Both the position numbers and the translations under genes were made by a program. Positions 33,691-45,298 of a stretch of 64,000 bases of DNA are shown here, piece by piece; position 1 is the stretch's first letter; every line of letters starts with the position of its first letter. Source of the DNA: Anthoceros angustus (lineage: Eukaryota > Streptophyta > Anthocerotopsida > Anthocerotales > Anthocerotaceae); NCBI GenBank assembly GCA_010909165.1, contig MU008179.1, positions 744,001 to 808,000 on the forward strand, in the 5' to 3' direction. A model generated the notes under the pieces. That model made no database searches, had not been told where the DNA came from, and saw only the letters and a program-made list of their open reading frames with translations.

Positions 33691-35400
33691 TTACCCTATT
33701 GGGTCGTGGTTGATGAACTTGCGACACTCATGGGCCACTCGCTTGGCCCCCCAGCCACTTGATTCGCTTGTGGCGTTAGCACACCGGTGACAAAACCATT
33801 CGCCTTCTGGAACTGTTTTGAGTGGCGGTCGTAAGCAAAAGATATGATACCCTCCGTTGCATTTGTCGCAAAGTAACATCAATTCAGGATCAGTAACGTG
33901 ACCGCAGAACCCACAAGGCAGATCAATCGGTGGTTTCCATGCTTGCGGTTGTGTCCTTGTGTCAAGATTGGGCAAATGGCACGGTGCCAAATGCCGCATG
34001 TGCTCTTTGCACCGACGCCCATCTTGTCCTTCCAACTCAATCACCCCTTGCTCACCGACATGTACTACTCGCAAGATCAAACGTCCAGTGCTCACATCTA
34101 AAGTAGTTGAGGGTCGATGTTGCAGGTAGACAAAGTCACCCACCTCAAACTTCCTTGCTTTGGGTTTCCATGAGCCTCCCCTGGTGAATGCATACCAAAG
34201 TTGGTCCCGATGTTGGGCTATAGCAAGATTATCCATGGCCATCGGCATCACACGTTGAAACAGCCTTGCTCTTGCTTGCAATTCCGAAAAACATCCCGTA
34301 GGATCCTGTGCCCAGTCCACAGGCCTGGAATAAGTGTCTGCACTATGTTCGGCATGACTGCATTTCTGCCAAACATGATATAGTAGGGACTGAAGTTACC
34401 AAGTGCGGCTTGCACACTGATTCGGTATCCTAGAGCCACATAGGGCAATAGCTCGTCCCAGCAACTGGGTTCAATCTCCATACAATATTTACGCAGAGAG
34501 TCCTTGAAAGTCTGGACTAGACGCTCCGCCAACCCATCAGCTTGAGGGTGATCCCGGGAGGTTTGCCTGTGATCTATCAGGCTTCGATCCAACAGTGATT
34601 GAAACTCTCCTCGAAATTCATTGCCTTGGTCTTAACACTCAAAGACAACTACCGATCACGAGAACACATTGCAAACGCCTGCGGTATATTGCGAACTTCG
34701 ATCGGAAGGCCAACTCCACCCACTTGAAATGTTCGATCATCAACATACAATGTCTGTTGCCTGCACGGTGGTAGTTCGGGCATTAGATCGGCACTATCTC
34801 AAGAAAAGTCCTCGATGGGTACGAATGCAACACCACGTCTTGGCTGGTGAATCTGGCCTTTACTGCATCACACGCGGCACATTTGGCTACCACCTTTTCA
34901 ACGTCTGCATACATACCCGACCAAAAGTATGCGTTCTTCAACATATGATGCGTTCGTTTCACTCCAAAGTGGCCAAGCGTGACATGTACCTTGGTCACCA
35001 ATTGCTTCCTCTCCCCTATGGGTGGTACTTCCTTGAGTACCCCACGATCCGTTACCCACACTTTACCGTTTTCATAGGTATAATGAATGATTTTTCGTTG
35101 TAATCTTTGTAGCGCTGAGGCATCCATACCAGTGACCTGTCCATCCCGTAGCAGCTGTATAGCTTGCTCATTTTTCCATATGTCTCTTCCTCCCTCAGCC
35201 AGTTGCCTTCCATCTTCCTGCTCTGTGGACATCAGGGCCATATAATAACTGGGCATGATTTGAGTGAGTCCAAAGTCCTGCCTTCCTCCAGTCACATCTC
35301 CTTTGTCCGTTTTCGGCATTGAGATGTACTTTACCCGCTCGATGCACAATCTGCATATCATACTCTGAAAGTAAAAGCACCCATCTGGCAAGTTTCCCAC
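33691..35400 (-). mobile_element. Ty3/gypsy integrase with C-terminal PHD finger
   Basis: Three minus-strand frames cover the integrase. 34783-35400 has the HHCC zinc domain (HVTLGHFGVKRTHH then CAACDAVK). Around 34640-34530 the core reads GNEFRGEF and DHPQADGLAERLVQTFKDSL, with the final catalytic Glu. 33691-34320 holds the C-terminal domain (KFEVGDFVYLQHR) followed directly by a PHD finger: CGFC, CDKC, YHIFC and CHRC in the C4-H-C3 order, with the LMLLCD and PPL..VPEGEWFC signature. Where chromoviruses carry a chromodomain, this element has a PHD. The finger most resembles the ATXR5/6 or UHRF1 type, which reads the histone H3 tail; histone binding here is inference. Frameshifts near 34.3 and 34.7 kb break the polyprotein as assembled. 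Confidence 0.85.
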
Positions 35401-35418
35401 TCAATTTCATGTTTGTCA

Positions 35419-36918
35419 TCAGCGGTGAAGGGCTGATGATCCGTGATCAACAAAGCTCACCAAACAAATACACTCAAATGTAAAACCGCCCAAATCAGCT
35501 GCATTCCCTTCATACGATGAGTAGTTTGCCTCCGCAACATTGTTGGACCTGCTCGCATATGCGACAACGCTCTTTCCTTCTTCATCCGTCCAAGACAGCC
35601 TCAAGCCTCCATCTGGTATAAGACAAAAGGCTTATCAAAATGAGTCCTTTTGAGCATTGGCCTTTCCGCTAGCTGGTTCTTCAACTCCTGCCAAGCCTGT
35701 TCCTGTTCTTGTCCCCATCGCCAGGGCACTCCCTTCTTGAGCAATTCATACAGCACCTTGCATATGCTGCTCATGTTTCGGACAAAACGGCGATAGTAAT
35801 TGACAAGCCCCAGGAATGCCCTTAAGGCAGCAATGTCTCTAGGTCGGGGCATGAGATCAATTGCCCGTACCTTGGCCAGCTGAGGCAACATCCCACCTGG
35901 AACTATCTTATGCCCCAAGTACTCTATCTCCTTGTATGCAAACTTGCATTTCTTTGGGTGTGCCTTTAACCATGATTTGGCCAATCTTTGCAACAGAATC
36001 TCCAGGTGTTGGAGATGCTCTTCCAGGCTGTTACTGAACACCAGGATGTCATCGATGTAACATCTTACAAACGATGTCCTTCAAATCACCCACACCGAAA
36101 ATAAATGGATGCGTTTTTCAAACCAAATGGCATTGTTTCCCACTCCCAAAGCTGGTCCTTACCCCAGAACGCTGTCTTGCACTTGTCTCTTTCTTCGATG
36201 ACGATTTGATTGAAACCTGACCGGAAATCCAATGTAGTGAAATACTTGGCCGCCCAATGGCATCAAAAATTTCATCCGGTGTCGGCATGGGATATCGTTC
36301 CATAGGTGTCACCTCATTCAGAGCACGATAGTCTCCACACATCCTCCTGTCTTTCCATTCGCCATTCTCGTCCTTCTTTAATGGCAACACAGTGGCCGCA
36401 GCATACTGCGAAGTGGACTTTCTAATTAGTCCGGCTGCTGCCAGTTCCTTGCATCTCCTATCCACAATGTCCCACTCCATGGGACTCAGCCTGTGCCTTC
36501 GTCTGAACACTGGTTCGTTGGTGGTAGTGGTGATCTTGAATTTGATACGATCATACCGCCCTAGCTCAGCCCAACTAAATGCGAAGGTGTGTCGGTTTTG
36601 CTGTAGCATATCCCGAATCTTTCGTTGATCGGCCTCCTCTAACTCTTTGCATATCTGCCATCCATGTGTTGAGCTCACGCTGTCTCTGTTCTCTTGTGTT
36701 GTCGCAGTCCCTGCGGTGTTCGCCGTACAACCTCCTTTGTGACACTGCATTGGAAACTCGCCTTCCTCAAGCAATAATAGGTGCGCCCCACCTTCCGCCT
36801 TGCACATACCCATTTGTGTGGCCAGGCCCACATTCAGCAACCATTGCAAGGTGTCGATCAAACGCTTGACCCGACACAGCGATATGTTTGAAATGCCCGC
36901 GTGATGGTCCGTCATCAA
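35419..36918 (-). mobile_element. Ty3/gypsy reverse transcriptase and RNase H
   Basis: Frame 36118-36918 begins upstream of the polymerase and contains LSPMEWDIVDRRCKELAAAG, VLPLKKDENGEWKDRRMCGD and YRALNEVTPMERYPMPTPDE, the fingers of a gypsy RT. It shifts frame near 36240. The YIDDILVFSNS active-site box reads at about 36060-36030, and the connection (YLGHKIVPGG, ALRAFLGLVNYYRRFVRN) is in 35601-36041. RNase H parts follow (FVLYQMEA, VVAYASRSNNVAEANYSSYE, LLSEYDMQIVHRAGK). YIDD retains both catalytic aspartates. The number of breaks is small and they are all 1-2 nt shifts. Confidence 0.88.
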
Positions 36919-37670
36919 ATCCCATGGCCCGTTCGCACTCCATCACTGTGGGCTCACCCACCTCATTTCCAGCGAGATCCACCACGGTGCCGTCCCCGCC
37001 TCTCCGAAAGGCATAAGACTGAGCAGTCCTTACGACTGTGGGCCAGGCCCTTCTTGGCTTCCCAACCTTGTTTACTGGAAAGCGCGGTGGTTTATCCATC
37101 TTCTGCACCGGCTGTGAGCGTCTGCCCTTTTCTAAGATTTCATCCACATATCGTTTCTCTGGCTTGGTCAATTCACGATGTTGCCTAAGAACCTCTACAC
37201 TGGTCACGTTTGTCCAGAAACTTCGCACATGGTGGGCGTATGAGCCCGTCTGTACAGCATCAATGATGAATTCCTCTCCTATCCAACTTCTGAGCTGTTC
37301 ATAGCTCTTCTTGACATGCTCACGTTTGTCGAATGCTCCGCAAACGTTCTCTAGCATGTACCAGCAAGTGGGGTTGATCAACTGTACTTCCCTCAGAATC
37401 CTGATCACTTCTGCAGCCACTTCCACACCGTCACCCTTTCCACAACCGCTCGAAAATGTCGCATTCCCATCCCGAATCGATATGGACCGGGCACGATTGC
37501 TTCACGTCTCCCCACCAATCGGCGTCGGGGCAGCTGCTCGACATCCCTTCACCGCCTCCATGCTTAGTAACTCGGGATACGCCCTTTGCATCCTGATAAT
37601 CCTGGACTTGGCTACCGCATGTGCCTTCTCGTCTACTTCAACACACGTGTATTTCCTCACCCGCATTCCA
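36767..37670 (-). mobile_element. C5-cytosine DNA methyltransferase domain inside the gypsy polyprotein
   Basis: Between the protease and the RT is a complete set of C5-MTase landmarks. Motif I is HLMELCSGISSGLEAIL (about 37660); motif II is YTCVEVDEKAHAVAKSRI. Motif IV lies at about 37472-37440, where Gly-Trp-Glu-Cys is read in one frame and Phe-Ser-Ser-Gly with a glycine-rich tail in the next. Motif VI is MLENVCG (about 37355-37340), motif VIII-like is GSYAHHVRSFWTNV, then a PTVV segment, and motif X-like ECERAMGF with VSGQAFDRHLAMV. The catalytic Cys is present but preceded by Glu rather than the usual Pro, and a 1-nt shift falls just after it. This is not a host MET1, CMT or DRM: it has no BAH, chromo- or UBA domain and is flanked by gypsy genes on the same strand. 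From general knowledge, captured methyltransferases have been reported in retrotransposons of charophyte algae and dinoflagellates. Confidence 0.84.
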
Positions 37671-38996
37671 CTCTTCAATATTGCTTCAAGCCCGCTGCTG
37701 ATCCCTGAACACAGCTCCATGAGATGTATGCCTCGCTCGTCACGTTGCCACCGAATCACATCCGTATTGATCCTCAAGGCGGTACTGTCTAGAGCTCTCA
37801 ACCTGGGCAAATAGTTTTCCGGACACACATCAGTGGCCTGCCACACCTTAGACTGGCTTCGTCGGGTGAGCTCTCGGGCCAAAGCTTTTGATAGCATGGG
37901 GGTTTTCCTTACATACATGCACTCACTGCTTTGACGCACCTCTTGCACCTCTTCCCGCATGAGGTCCTGAGTTTCTTCCCACACCAATTGCCTGTGCACA
38001 ATGTCAGCCGAACAAGCCGTGAATGCAATCATGCTATCTGATTTTTCAGCATGTCGCCTCATATCAAGTGGTATCCTGGCCACTTGTGTGAAATCCCCAT
38101 CTCGCCACCGTGGCCTATAAAACGCTTCTGAGTGCAGCGGATCTACCCCCATTGCTGGGCCGTGCGTGGCATCAGCCCCAAGTAGCACATCATAGTTTCT
38201 TGCGTTAGACACCAAGCAGTGAACTTCGATAACAGAGGCATCCTTTGTGCTCTATGCGTACTGGCTCACGAGTCATTCCCATCACTCGTTCCTTGGTTCC
38301 TGCAGATGTGGTGATGTGCACTTCACATGGCTTAAGCTTATCCCCATATAGCTGGAGAGCCTTCTGTACCCGTGCCCCGAGCAATACCGGGTCCGCACCT
38401 GTATCTACCAACACATATTCTGGAGCAAAACCGTTGACCGTTACCTCCCGACCTTGATTCTTGACCATGGCAATGCCTCCTTTGCCCCGTGCCGCTGGCT
38501 TCAAGTGGTCCCCGCGTAGGCTGACGCATCCAGACACCTGGTCGCGTCCTGCAGATTCCTTTTGTATCCAGGCCTTCATGGCCTGCTTAAATGGTTGCGT
38601 CTTGACTCCCAGATCACGCAAGCTCATCACGGGCACATCCATCACCTTCTCGAGCATAAGTTCAGCACTGGGTGATTTCTCTTCAGACGTCCGTTCCTCC
38701 TGGTCTTCTTCATACTGCCTAAAAGATTTGGGCATCTTGAGCTGATTCCTTTCCTCACCCTTCTTTCTTCGCACCGCTCCACCCAAGTCGATACTAGCCC
38801 GTTCATCCACAGGCGACCTCGTGGCCATTAGCGCATACACCTCTGGATCCGAATCATAATCCTCAGTGGTAGCAACCGAACTTCCCCCTGTGCTCACACT
38901 CATGGCTAACTTTTCTTGCAGCCTGTGCACCTCACTGAGAAGCGCTTTCCGGGTGTACCCCCTTGTTGATTTTGCCTTGTCAGACATCCGTTCCAC
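37671..38996 (-). mobile_element. Gypsy aspartic protease and linker
   Basis: Frame 38205-38996 has a charged N-terminal half (RRKKGEERNQLKMPKSFRQY) and then the retropepsin: EYVLVDTGADPVLLGARV holds the catalytic Asp-Thr-Gly. The flap and C-terminal part run across a frameshift near 38210 into frame 37502-38215, which has NYDVLLGADATHGPAMG, the usual closing motif. A linker of about 110 residues then leads into the methyltransferase. A retroviral-type protease would release the methyltransferase as a mature protein. Confidence 0.82.
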
Positions 38997-39074
38997 AGCC
39001 CCCTTTGGCTTGAATTCAGGATGAGCCTGCCAGCATGCTGCCTCCGTATGTCCGGTTTTGGCACACGTTCGACA

Positions 39075-40425
39075 CTACTCCTTCTCCTTCGCCCCCCCAA
39101 TTCGATACTCACACTCGAAGGCCTTGTGCGGCCCCCTGCAGCGAAGACATTTCACCGTTGCTTTGTTGGTGGCCGCACTATTGGCCGCGTGTTCTTTGGC
39201 TGGGGAATTCCGCAGCGTGTTCACCTGAGCATGCTCGCGCTGCATAGTTCTTCCTTGAAACCTTGGGTTGTTCATGGCATGCTGCTGTCCTCTGACCAGA
39301 TTATGCTCCTCCCAGTAAGCACTGGTCACCGCGTCGCCCTTCATGACCCTTTCAGCCATCTCATAGGCTTGTTCTAACTCGTAGTCGGCACCGTGCATCA
39401 TGTGCAGGAAATTAGCAATCACCCTTCTTTGTCTTCCTGGAAGGGTAGCTATGTAGATCTGGGCGGCTTCCCGCATCGTCTTCACATGCGTGTCTTTCAC
39501 CAGTTGTCTTAACCTCAAATAGGCGGATTTGAGAGGTTCGTTGGGCTTGATGGTAAATTTTGACAGCTCCTGAATCTTCTCTATGGAAGATACCGGAAAC
39601 GTTTCTGCGAATTTGGAGAACATTTCATCCACCAAGTACGTAATGGCATCAGTTTGTGTGGAACTGGACGCCTCCTCCACTTCATCTACTTTCAACATCT
39701 TCTTGGCCATTCTTGCCCTGGCCAGAGTCCGCGCATCCTGCAAGATCTGATCCTTGCAGTCACGGTAGCAAGTCAGTGCCTCTCCTGCAAGAAACGTGCT
39801 CATCTTTCTCAACGCCATTTCGGGTGTGAACTCGGACTTGTATTTGAGCACCATCTCATCGATTGCCCACCTGAACTTTTCCTCAAAGTCAGCCAGCGAC
39901 ATGCCGCCATGTCTGCCGGTGAACACATCATTTTTACTAGGTGCTATCTCGTATTCCATTCGGACTCCACCACCACTCTCTTCAAATGCTATGGATCGGA
40001 TAGGACTATACTCCCTCTCAAACTGACCACTTGGCCTATGGATTGAAGGATATTGGGTGACGGGACTGCGAGCTTCCTGAATAGGAGTAATCTCGTTTGT
40101 CCACCCAGACCACAGAAACACCATTACCTTATCAATCCCTTCCTCTGCGAGAAACTATGTATGGCATTTCATCTAACTTAGTGTTGGCTCCCCCTTCCGT
40201 CCAGTCCGCCAACCATGACAGTTTGTCGATCACTTCATCCCACAACTTCTGCCACAAATATGCGGGTTCTAGTTCTGCTAAGGTAGCTAAGTGCAGAATG
40301 GACCGACTCGCATAAAACAACACAAAGTAGTCTACAGCACTCTCATCACAGTTCACCATTGACTTATCTGTATGTTCCACCGTCCTTCTGTGACGTCCTT
40401 GAGTTCCCTTCACAAAGATCTTCAC
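39075..40425 (-). mobile_element. Gypsy gag with CCHC zinc knuckle
   Basis: Frame 39075-40124 (349 residues, ATG at 40124) is the capsid-nucleocapsid: a retrotransposon-gag core (DFEEKFRWAIDEMVLKYKSE, ALRKMSTFLAGEALTCYRD, YLRLRQLVKDTHVKTMREAA) and a terminal knuckle, CLRCRGPHKAFEC, with C-x2-C-x3-H-x4-C spacing. A short preceding frame (40132-40425), offset by a frameshift, holds the N-terminal region next to the 5' LTR. The gag C-terminus is followed by the protease frame with a shift, as in elements that use frameshifting or, equally, from decay. Confidence 0.82.
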
Positions 40426-40478
40426 CGCTTACCAAGCCCTTTTGTTGCACGCCGCGGATCCAGCTCAAGGATTGATGT

Positions 40479-40922
40479 GCAAAATTCATTTCAGCTTGGA
40501 TGTAGGGCCCAAATCCACTCATCCACACTTTCCAAGAGCTACAGCTATCAAAGGAAACTCCGTCCTCTATGTTGGGATCCGTATGGTCGCCTAAGAACAA
40601 ACATCGCAATCCGCCATCATGGATTGCTTACTATCTTATCTTGCCTAAGTGCTTGGCGCCTTCTCTCGCCGAATCACAGCGCGCCGACACCCTCCTCGAA
40701 AAGACGGCGACGCGCAGAATGCGGCCCACAATAACTCCGCCGCAACTACCGATTCATGACCACCCTCAGAACTTACACACACACATGTTCAGCATCGCAT
40801 GCATATCCATCATAAATCCCCACCATACATGCATGCCCATAAGCGGACATACATACCATACTCACGCACATCCATCCACCCACATACCCATTCACCGAAC
40901 ACAACACCGGGTGACATGACAT
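40479..40922 (-). mobile_element. Candidate 5' LTR of the gypsy element
   Basis: On the minus strand it starts TGTCATG at about 40919 and ends at about 40479 with GAATTTTGCA, just before gag. It shares its length and sequence with the blocks at 30098-30579 and 42283-42744. A TATA-like element and the GCAATCC...GGATTGC hairpin lie inside. No clear tRNA primer site (TGGTATCAGAGC-like) is visible next to it. Confidence 0.62.
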
Positions 40923-41818
40923 TTGCCCTAAGCGAAACCCCATTGAGCAAGGTGTAAGGGCGCTCCCTAAATGGAAGGAACCCCACAGCTACAAGTTGAA
41001 AGAGAGCAAGCCAGAGGATGGACCAAGCCAAGGCGAAAACGCATCGCGGTGGAAAAAGTTGCTGGTGCGATGCGGAACGCCTGAATACTAGGTCGAGCCG
41101 GCCGGAACCCCCTTTCCCGAGCAAGAGCGGAGACGAGCCCGAGTGGGCCTAGGAATGAAGGAATCCCGGAGGAGGGCCAATTGCACCGCCTGTCGCTTCT
41201 CCGTGAGGGACGCCTGAAGCCCCTAGAGCCCAACCTCGGAAAGCGAGGAAAAAGATGGCATGGCACCCTCGCCTTGACGATAAAGAGTCCTGGCTAATCT
41301 TAGTGAGGCTGCATGGGAAAAGTCCCTCTTCAACGCGATAGGAGAAATAAGTGAGGGAGGAGTAAGTGAAGATAGGCGTTCGGACGAATGGGTCCTTAAA
41401 CGCGTTTGGCCATCCCGGCCCATACGGTGAGAAGTAGGGTGACATGGATGAAGGGTAGAATAACCGTAATCCGGGCGGATGGACGCGCAGAGGCGGGTGA
41501 CCTCGGGTAAGCAATCATCCCTCGGACGGCGGAAGGTGTTGGAGTGCAAGAACCAGTGGCACAAACAAGTCATTCCCTTGGGAACGGACCCCATATTGCA
41601 ACAACACGGGACTGGTGCACGCCCGGCTGGCCATCAGCGAAAGTAGCGCCACAGACTGACGGCTGCAAATTTCACAAGACAGATTGAGCGTAAACCTTTC
41701 AATTATCGTACAAGGTGTTCTGCTTTTGCAGTTCTTTCTTCAGCAGATCGCGCAGCTGCGATTGCTGCCGATATTGTGCTTTTCCTACATAAAAGCAAAA
41801 ACCATCACATACAATAGA
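40923..41818 (-). mobile_element. LINE C-terminal fragment
   Basis: Minus-strand frames include LPFRERPYTLLNGVSLRANV and PPRCVFALAWS-like sequence plus ASLRLAR and SFSSLSEVGL, the same region as in the plus-strand fragment at 2363-2900. It is broken in several frames. It directly abuts the LTR candidate at 40922, so the gypsy element may have inserted into LINE sequence. Confidence 0.68.
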
Positions 41819-42744
41819 TGGGTCGGATGGACTATACCCTCTCAAACCGACCACTTGGCCTATGGATTGAAGGATATTGGGTGACGGATCGAGCTTCAAT
41901 AGGAGTAATCGCTTTGTCCACCCGCACAAAACACCATTACCTTATCAATCCTTCCTGAGAAACTATGTATGGCATTTCATCTAACTTAGTGTTGGCTCCC
42001 CTTCCGTCCAATCACCAACCATGACAGCTTTTTTGATCACTTCATCCCACAACTCTCCACAAATATGGGTTCTAGTTACGCTAAATGCGTAATGGACCGA
42101 CTCATAAACAACACAAAGTAGTCTACAAGACTCTCATCAGCCCACCATGGACTTATCTCAGATGTTCCACCGTCCTTCTGTGACGTCCTTGAGTTCCCTT
42201 CACAGCATCTCGCCTGGCTTACCAGCAGCCCCTTTTGTTGTACGCCGCCGCCAGATCCAGCTCAAGGGATTGCTGATGTGCAAAAATTCATTTCAGCTTG
42301 GATGTAGGGCCCAAATCCACTCATCCACACTTTCCAAGAGCTACAGCTATCAAAGGAAACTCCGTCCTCTATGTTGGGATCCGTATGGCTGCTCCCAAGA
42401 ACAAACATCAGCAATCCGCCTGCTACTGCGGATTGCTTACTATCTTATACTGCCTAAGTGCTTGGCGCGCCTTCTCTCGCCGAATCACAAGCGCCCGCGC
42501 GGCGCGCCTTGACACCCTCCTGAAAAGACGTGCGACGCCGCCCGTAAATGCGGCCCACAATAACTCCGCCGAATTCACCGATTCATGACCACCTCGAACT
42601 TACACACACATGTTCAAAGATCGCATGCATATCCATCATAAATCCCACCATACATGCATGCCCATAAGCGGACATACACCATACTCACGCACATCCATCC
42701 ACCCACATACCCATTCACCGAACACAACACCGGGTGACATGACA
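41819..42744 (-). mobile_element. Second partial copy of the gypsy 5' end (gag start plus LTR)
   Basis: The region repeats 39994-40922 with many small deletions: the gag N-terminal coding part up to about 42280 and then an LTR block 42283-42744. The junction at about 41806-41829 joins LINE sequence (ATAGATGGGTCGGATGG) to the gag region. A truncated gag cannot be translated from it. Confidence 0.8.
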
Positions 42745-45270
42745 TTTGCCCTAAGCGAAACCCCATTGAGCAAGGTGTAAGGGCGCCCTAAATGGAAGCC
42801 ATCGGGTTCGAGGTAGTGTCCGACGGTTGCACAGCTGCGCAAAAACATCGGAGCCCAAGAGTCCTCTCGGGAAGCAATTTGCGTTGATGGGAATAGGGTA
42901 ACGAGATGATGGGGGACCTATATTTCACTCATCCATGCACTTTAGGCACATATGACTCATCGCATCATGTTCGCAGCAAGAACTACCATGGTGAAATATT
43001 CATTTCATCCATCGTCCAACTCCACCTCAAACACGATCCCCTGAATTTAGGTTACCATGGTCGACAAGAGGGTGTACACGTCAAGAGGGACAGGTTTTGC
43101 AATACACTCCAGGTTAAAATAGATTCATCACTCACTTAAAGCAACACATCACAGGAAAGCATGGAAGGAACCCTACAGTTAAGTTGAAAGAGCAAGCGGA
43201 GGATGGACCAAGCCAAACGCATCGCGGTGGAAAAAGTTCGTGCGATGCGGAACGCCTGAATACTAGGTCGAGCCAGAAGCCAGGAACCTGCCCCCTTTCC
43301 TGAGCAAGAGCGGAGACGAGCCCGAGTGGGCCTAGGAATGAAGGAATCCCGGAGGAGGGCCAATTGCACCTGCCCGTACTGTTTCTCCAGGAGGGACGCC
43401 TGAAGCCCCTAGAGCCCAACCTCGGAAAGCGAGGAAAAAGATGGCATGGCACCCCTCGCCTTGGACGATAAAGAGTCCCTGGCTAATCTTAGTGAGGCCT
43501 GCATGGGAAAAGTCCCCTCTTCAACGCCCGCGATAGGAGAAATAAGTGAGGGAGGGAGTAAGTGAAGATAGGGCGATTTCGGACGAGAATGGGTCCTTAA
43601 ACGTTTGGCCATCCCGGGCCTGTACGGTGAGAAGTAGGGTGACATGGATGAAGGGTAGAATAACCGTAATCCGGGCGGATGGACGCGTAGAGGCGGGTGA
43701 CCTCGGGTAAGCAATCATCCCTCGACGACGGAAGGTGTTGGGTACGAAACGGGCACAAACGGAACAAGTCATTCCCTTGGGAACGGACCCCATATTGCAA
43801 CAACACGGATCGGTGCACGCTGGCCATCGAAGTAGCGCCACGATCGACTGCAAATTTCACAAGACAGATTGAGCGTAAACCTTTCAATTATCGTACAAGG
43901 TGTTCTGCTTTTGCAGTTCTTTCTTCAGCAGATCGCGCAGCTGCGATTGCTGCCGATATTGTGCTTTTCCTACATAAAAGCAAAAACCATCACATACAAT
44001 AGATGGGTCATGCTTACGACAAACATAGACAAACCTTACGACGAACCTTTGTTTGTGTTTGAGCGCGTGGAGCGACCTGTAAAGTTCTTTGTCAGCATGA
44101 TCCTTAAGTGTTGTTGGTGAAAGGTACCCTGGTCGGCGCGCAAAACAAAAGGAGAGGATCCCAAACGCCACTTGCGGGTCTCCTTGTTGAGGAAGGTCGT
44201 CGATGTGCGCCAAATCCTCAGCCAAAGCCGCGTCCTGATAAATCGGGACACCGAGAACCTGAAGCCCCGGTGGAGAAGCAATATCCCCTTCCCGATACCG
44301 GAGAAAAGGCATAATGCCAGAGGGAGACCAAACCTTGCACTTGATGATTTTGACCTTCAAACCGAGGTGGGGGAGCTCTGAAGCGAAGAAATCAAATGCC
44401 ACTTTAACCTTGTCTCCAGGCCCGAGGATATGGGTATCGTCGACCACAGACGGATACAAGCATTCCCACACCGAAGAGGCAGTAGAAGACAAAGCCCTGA
44501 AATGCGCCATGGCAAAGAGAGCACCTCCCAAAGGGTCACCTTGCCTAGTGCCCGTCGCCGAGCTCAGCACAGAGACCCCTTCCACCGAGGGGCCATGCTG
44601 ATAATAGAGGTTGGAAGGAGACCCATAAAAGGAGCGGACAAAGGGAATAAGGCTGGCCAACTGCCCACCTGCGTTCTTGAGCTCGTCGAAGATGGCCGAC
44701 TGTGAGACAGAGTTGAAGGCATTCTCCACGTCGACCTGAAGAGTAATCGAATCAGGGTGGGTCTTGAGAACCGCCTCCACCCCAAAAGCCACAGACTCGC
44801 AGCCCCTCGGCATAGCAATCCCAAACTGATGAGGACTAAGATGGGCCTGGAACTGCTCCCGGAGCTGGATGGCAGTACTATGGCCAATAAGCCGCAGGAA
44901 CGCCTCCCCGACAACGATAGGACGCACCCCTGGGGTGGGCTTCTCCATCGCCAAGAACCTGCTCGCACCCAACACTTGAGAGATCCGAGGGGAAGTCTCC
45001 CCCATGCAGCCAGCATCGGAAGAAAGAGCTCGGAAAACCGAATTTGAGAAGAAGTTAACGTTATCGACTCCTTTCGCTCCTGGCGTAGCAAAACATGGGG
45101 ACGAGGCCGGTTTGAACCTCGGTATCCAGAGAAGTTTTCCTCTGCTTTTCCAAGTGAGAAAATGGAAGCCATCGGGTTCGGTAGTGTCCGTGGCGTTGCA
45201 CAGTACCAGCAAAACATCGCCAGCCCAAGAGTCCTCTCGGGAAGCAATTTGCGTTGATGGGAATAGGGTA
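42745..45270 (-). mobile_element. LINE with the most intact reverse transcriptase
   Basis: Frame 43884-45212 (442 residues) is the best RT copy of this LINE family. Visible are FLAMEKPTPGVRPIVVGEAF, LQVDVENAFNSVSQS (motif A with catalytic Asp), SATGTRQGDPLGGALF (motif B), YPSVVDDTHILGPG (motif C, VVDD replacing the common YADD) and KCKVWSPSG downstream. The C-terminal region (42745-43850) is broken into several frames. No apurinic-type endonuclease lies upstream of the RT, and the family has a knuckle plus PD-x12-D-like motif after it, so it looks like an R2-type element with a restriction-like endonuclease. The block 42795-43150 carries its 5'-proximal sequence out of order, repeated at 45165-45290 and 47575-47965. 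Confidence 0.78.
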
Positions 45271-45298
45271 ACGAGATGATGGTGGACCTATATTTCAC

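Noticed and set aside
33691-33960. PHD finger considered as a separate host gene
   Set aside because: It is in one uninterrupted frame with the gypsy integrase C-terminal domain and has no exons of its own.
36767-37670. Methyltransferase considered as a host MET1, CMT or DRM gene
   Set aside because: No BAH, chromo- or UBA domain, no introns, and direct flanking by gypsy protease and RT on the same strand.
37311-37814. 167-codon plus-strand frame opposite the methyltransferase
   Set aside because: Antisense shadow with no motif; the minus strand has clear MTase motifs.
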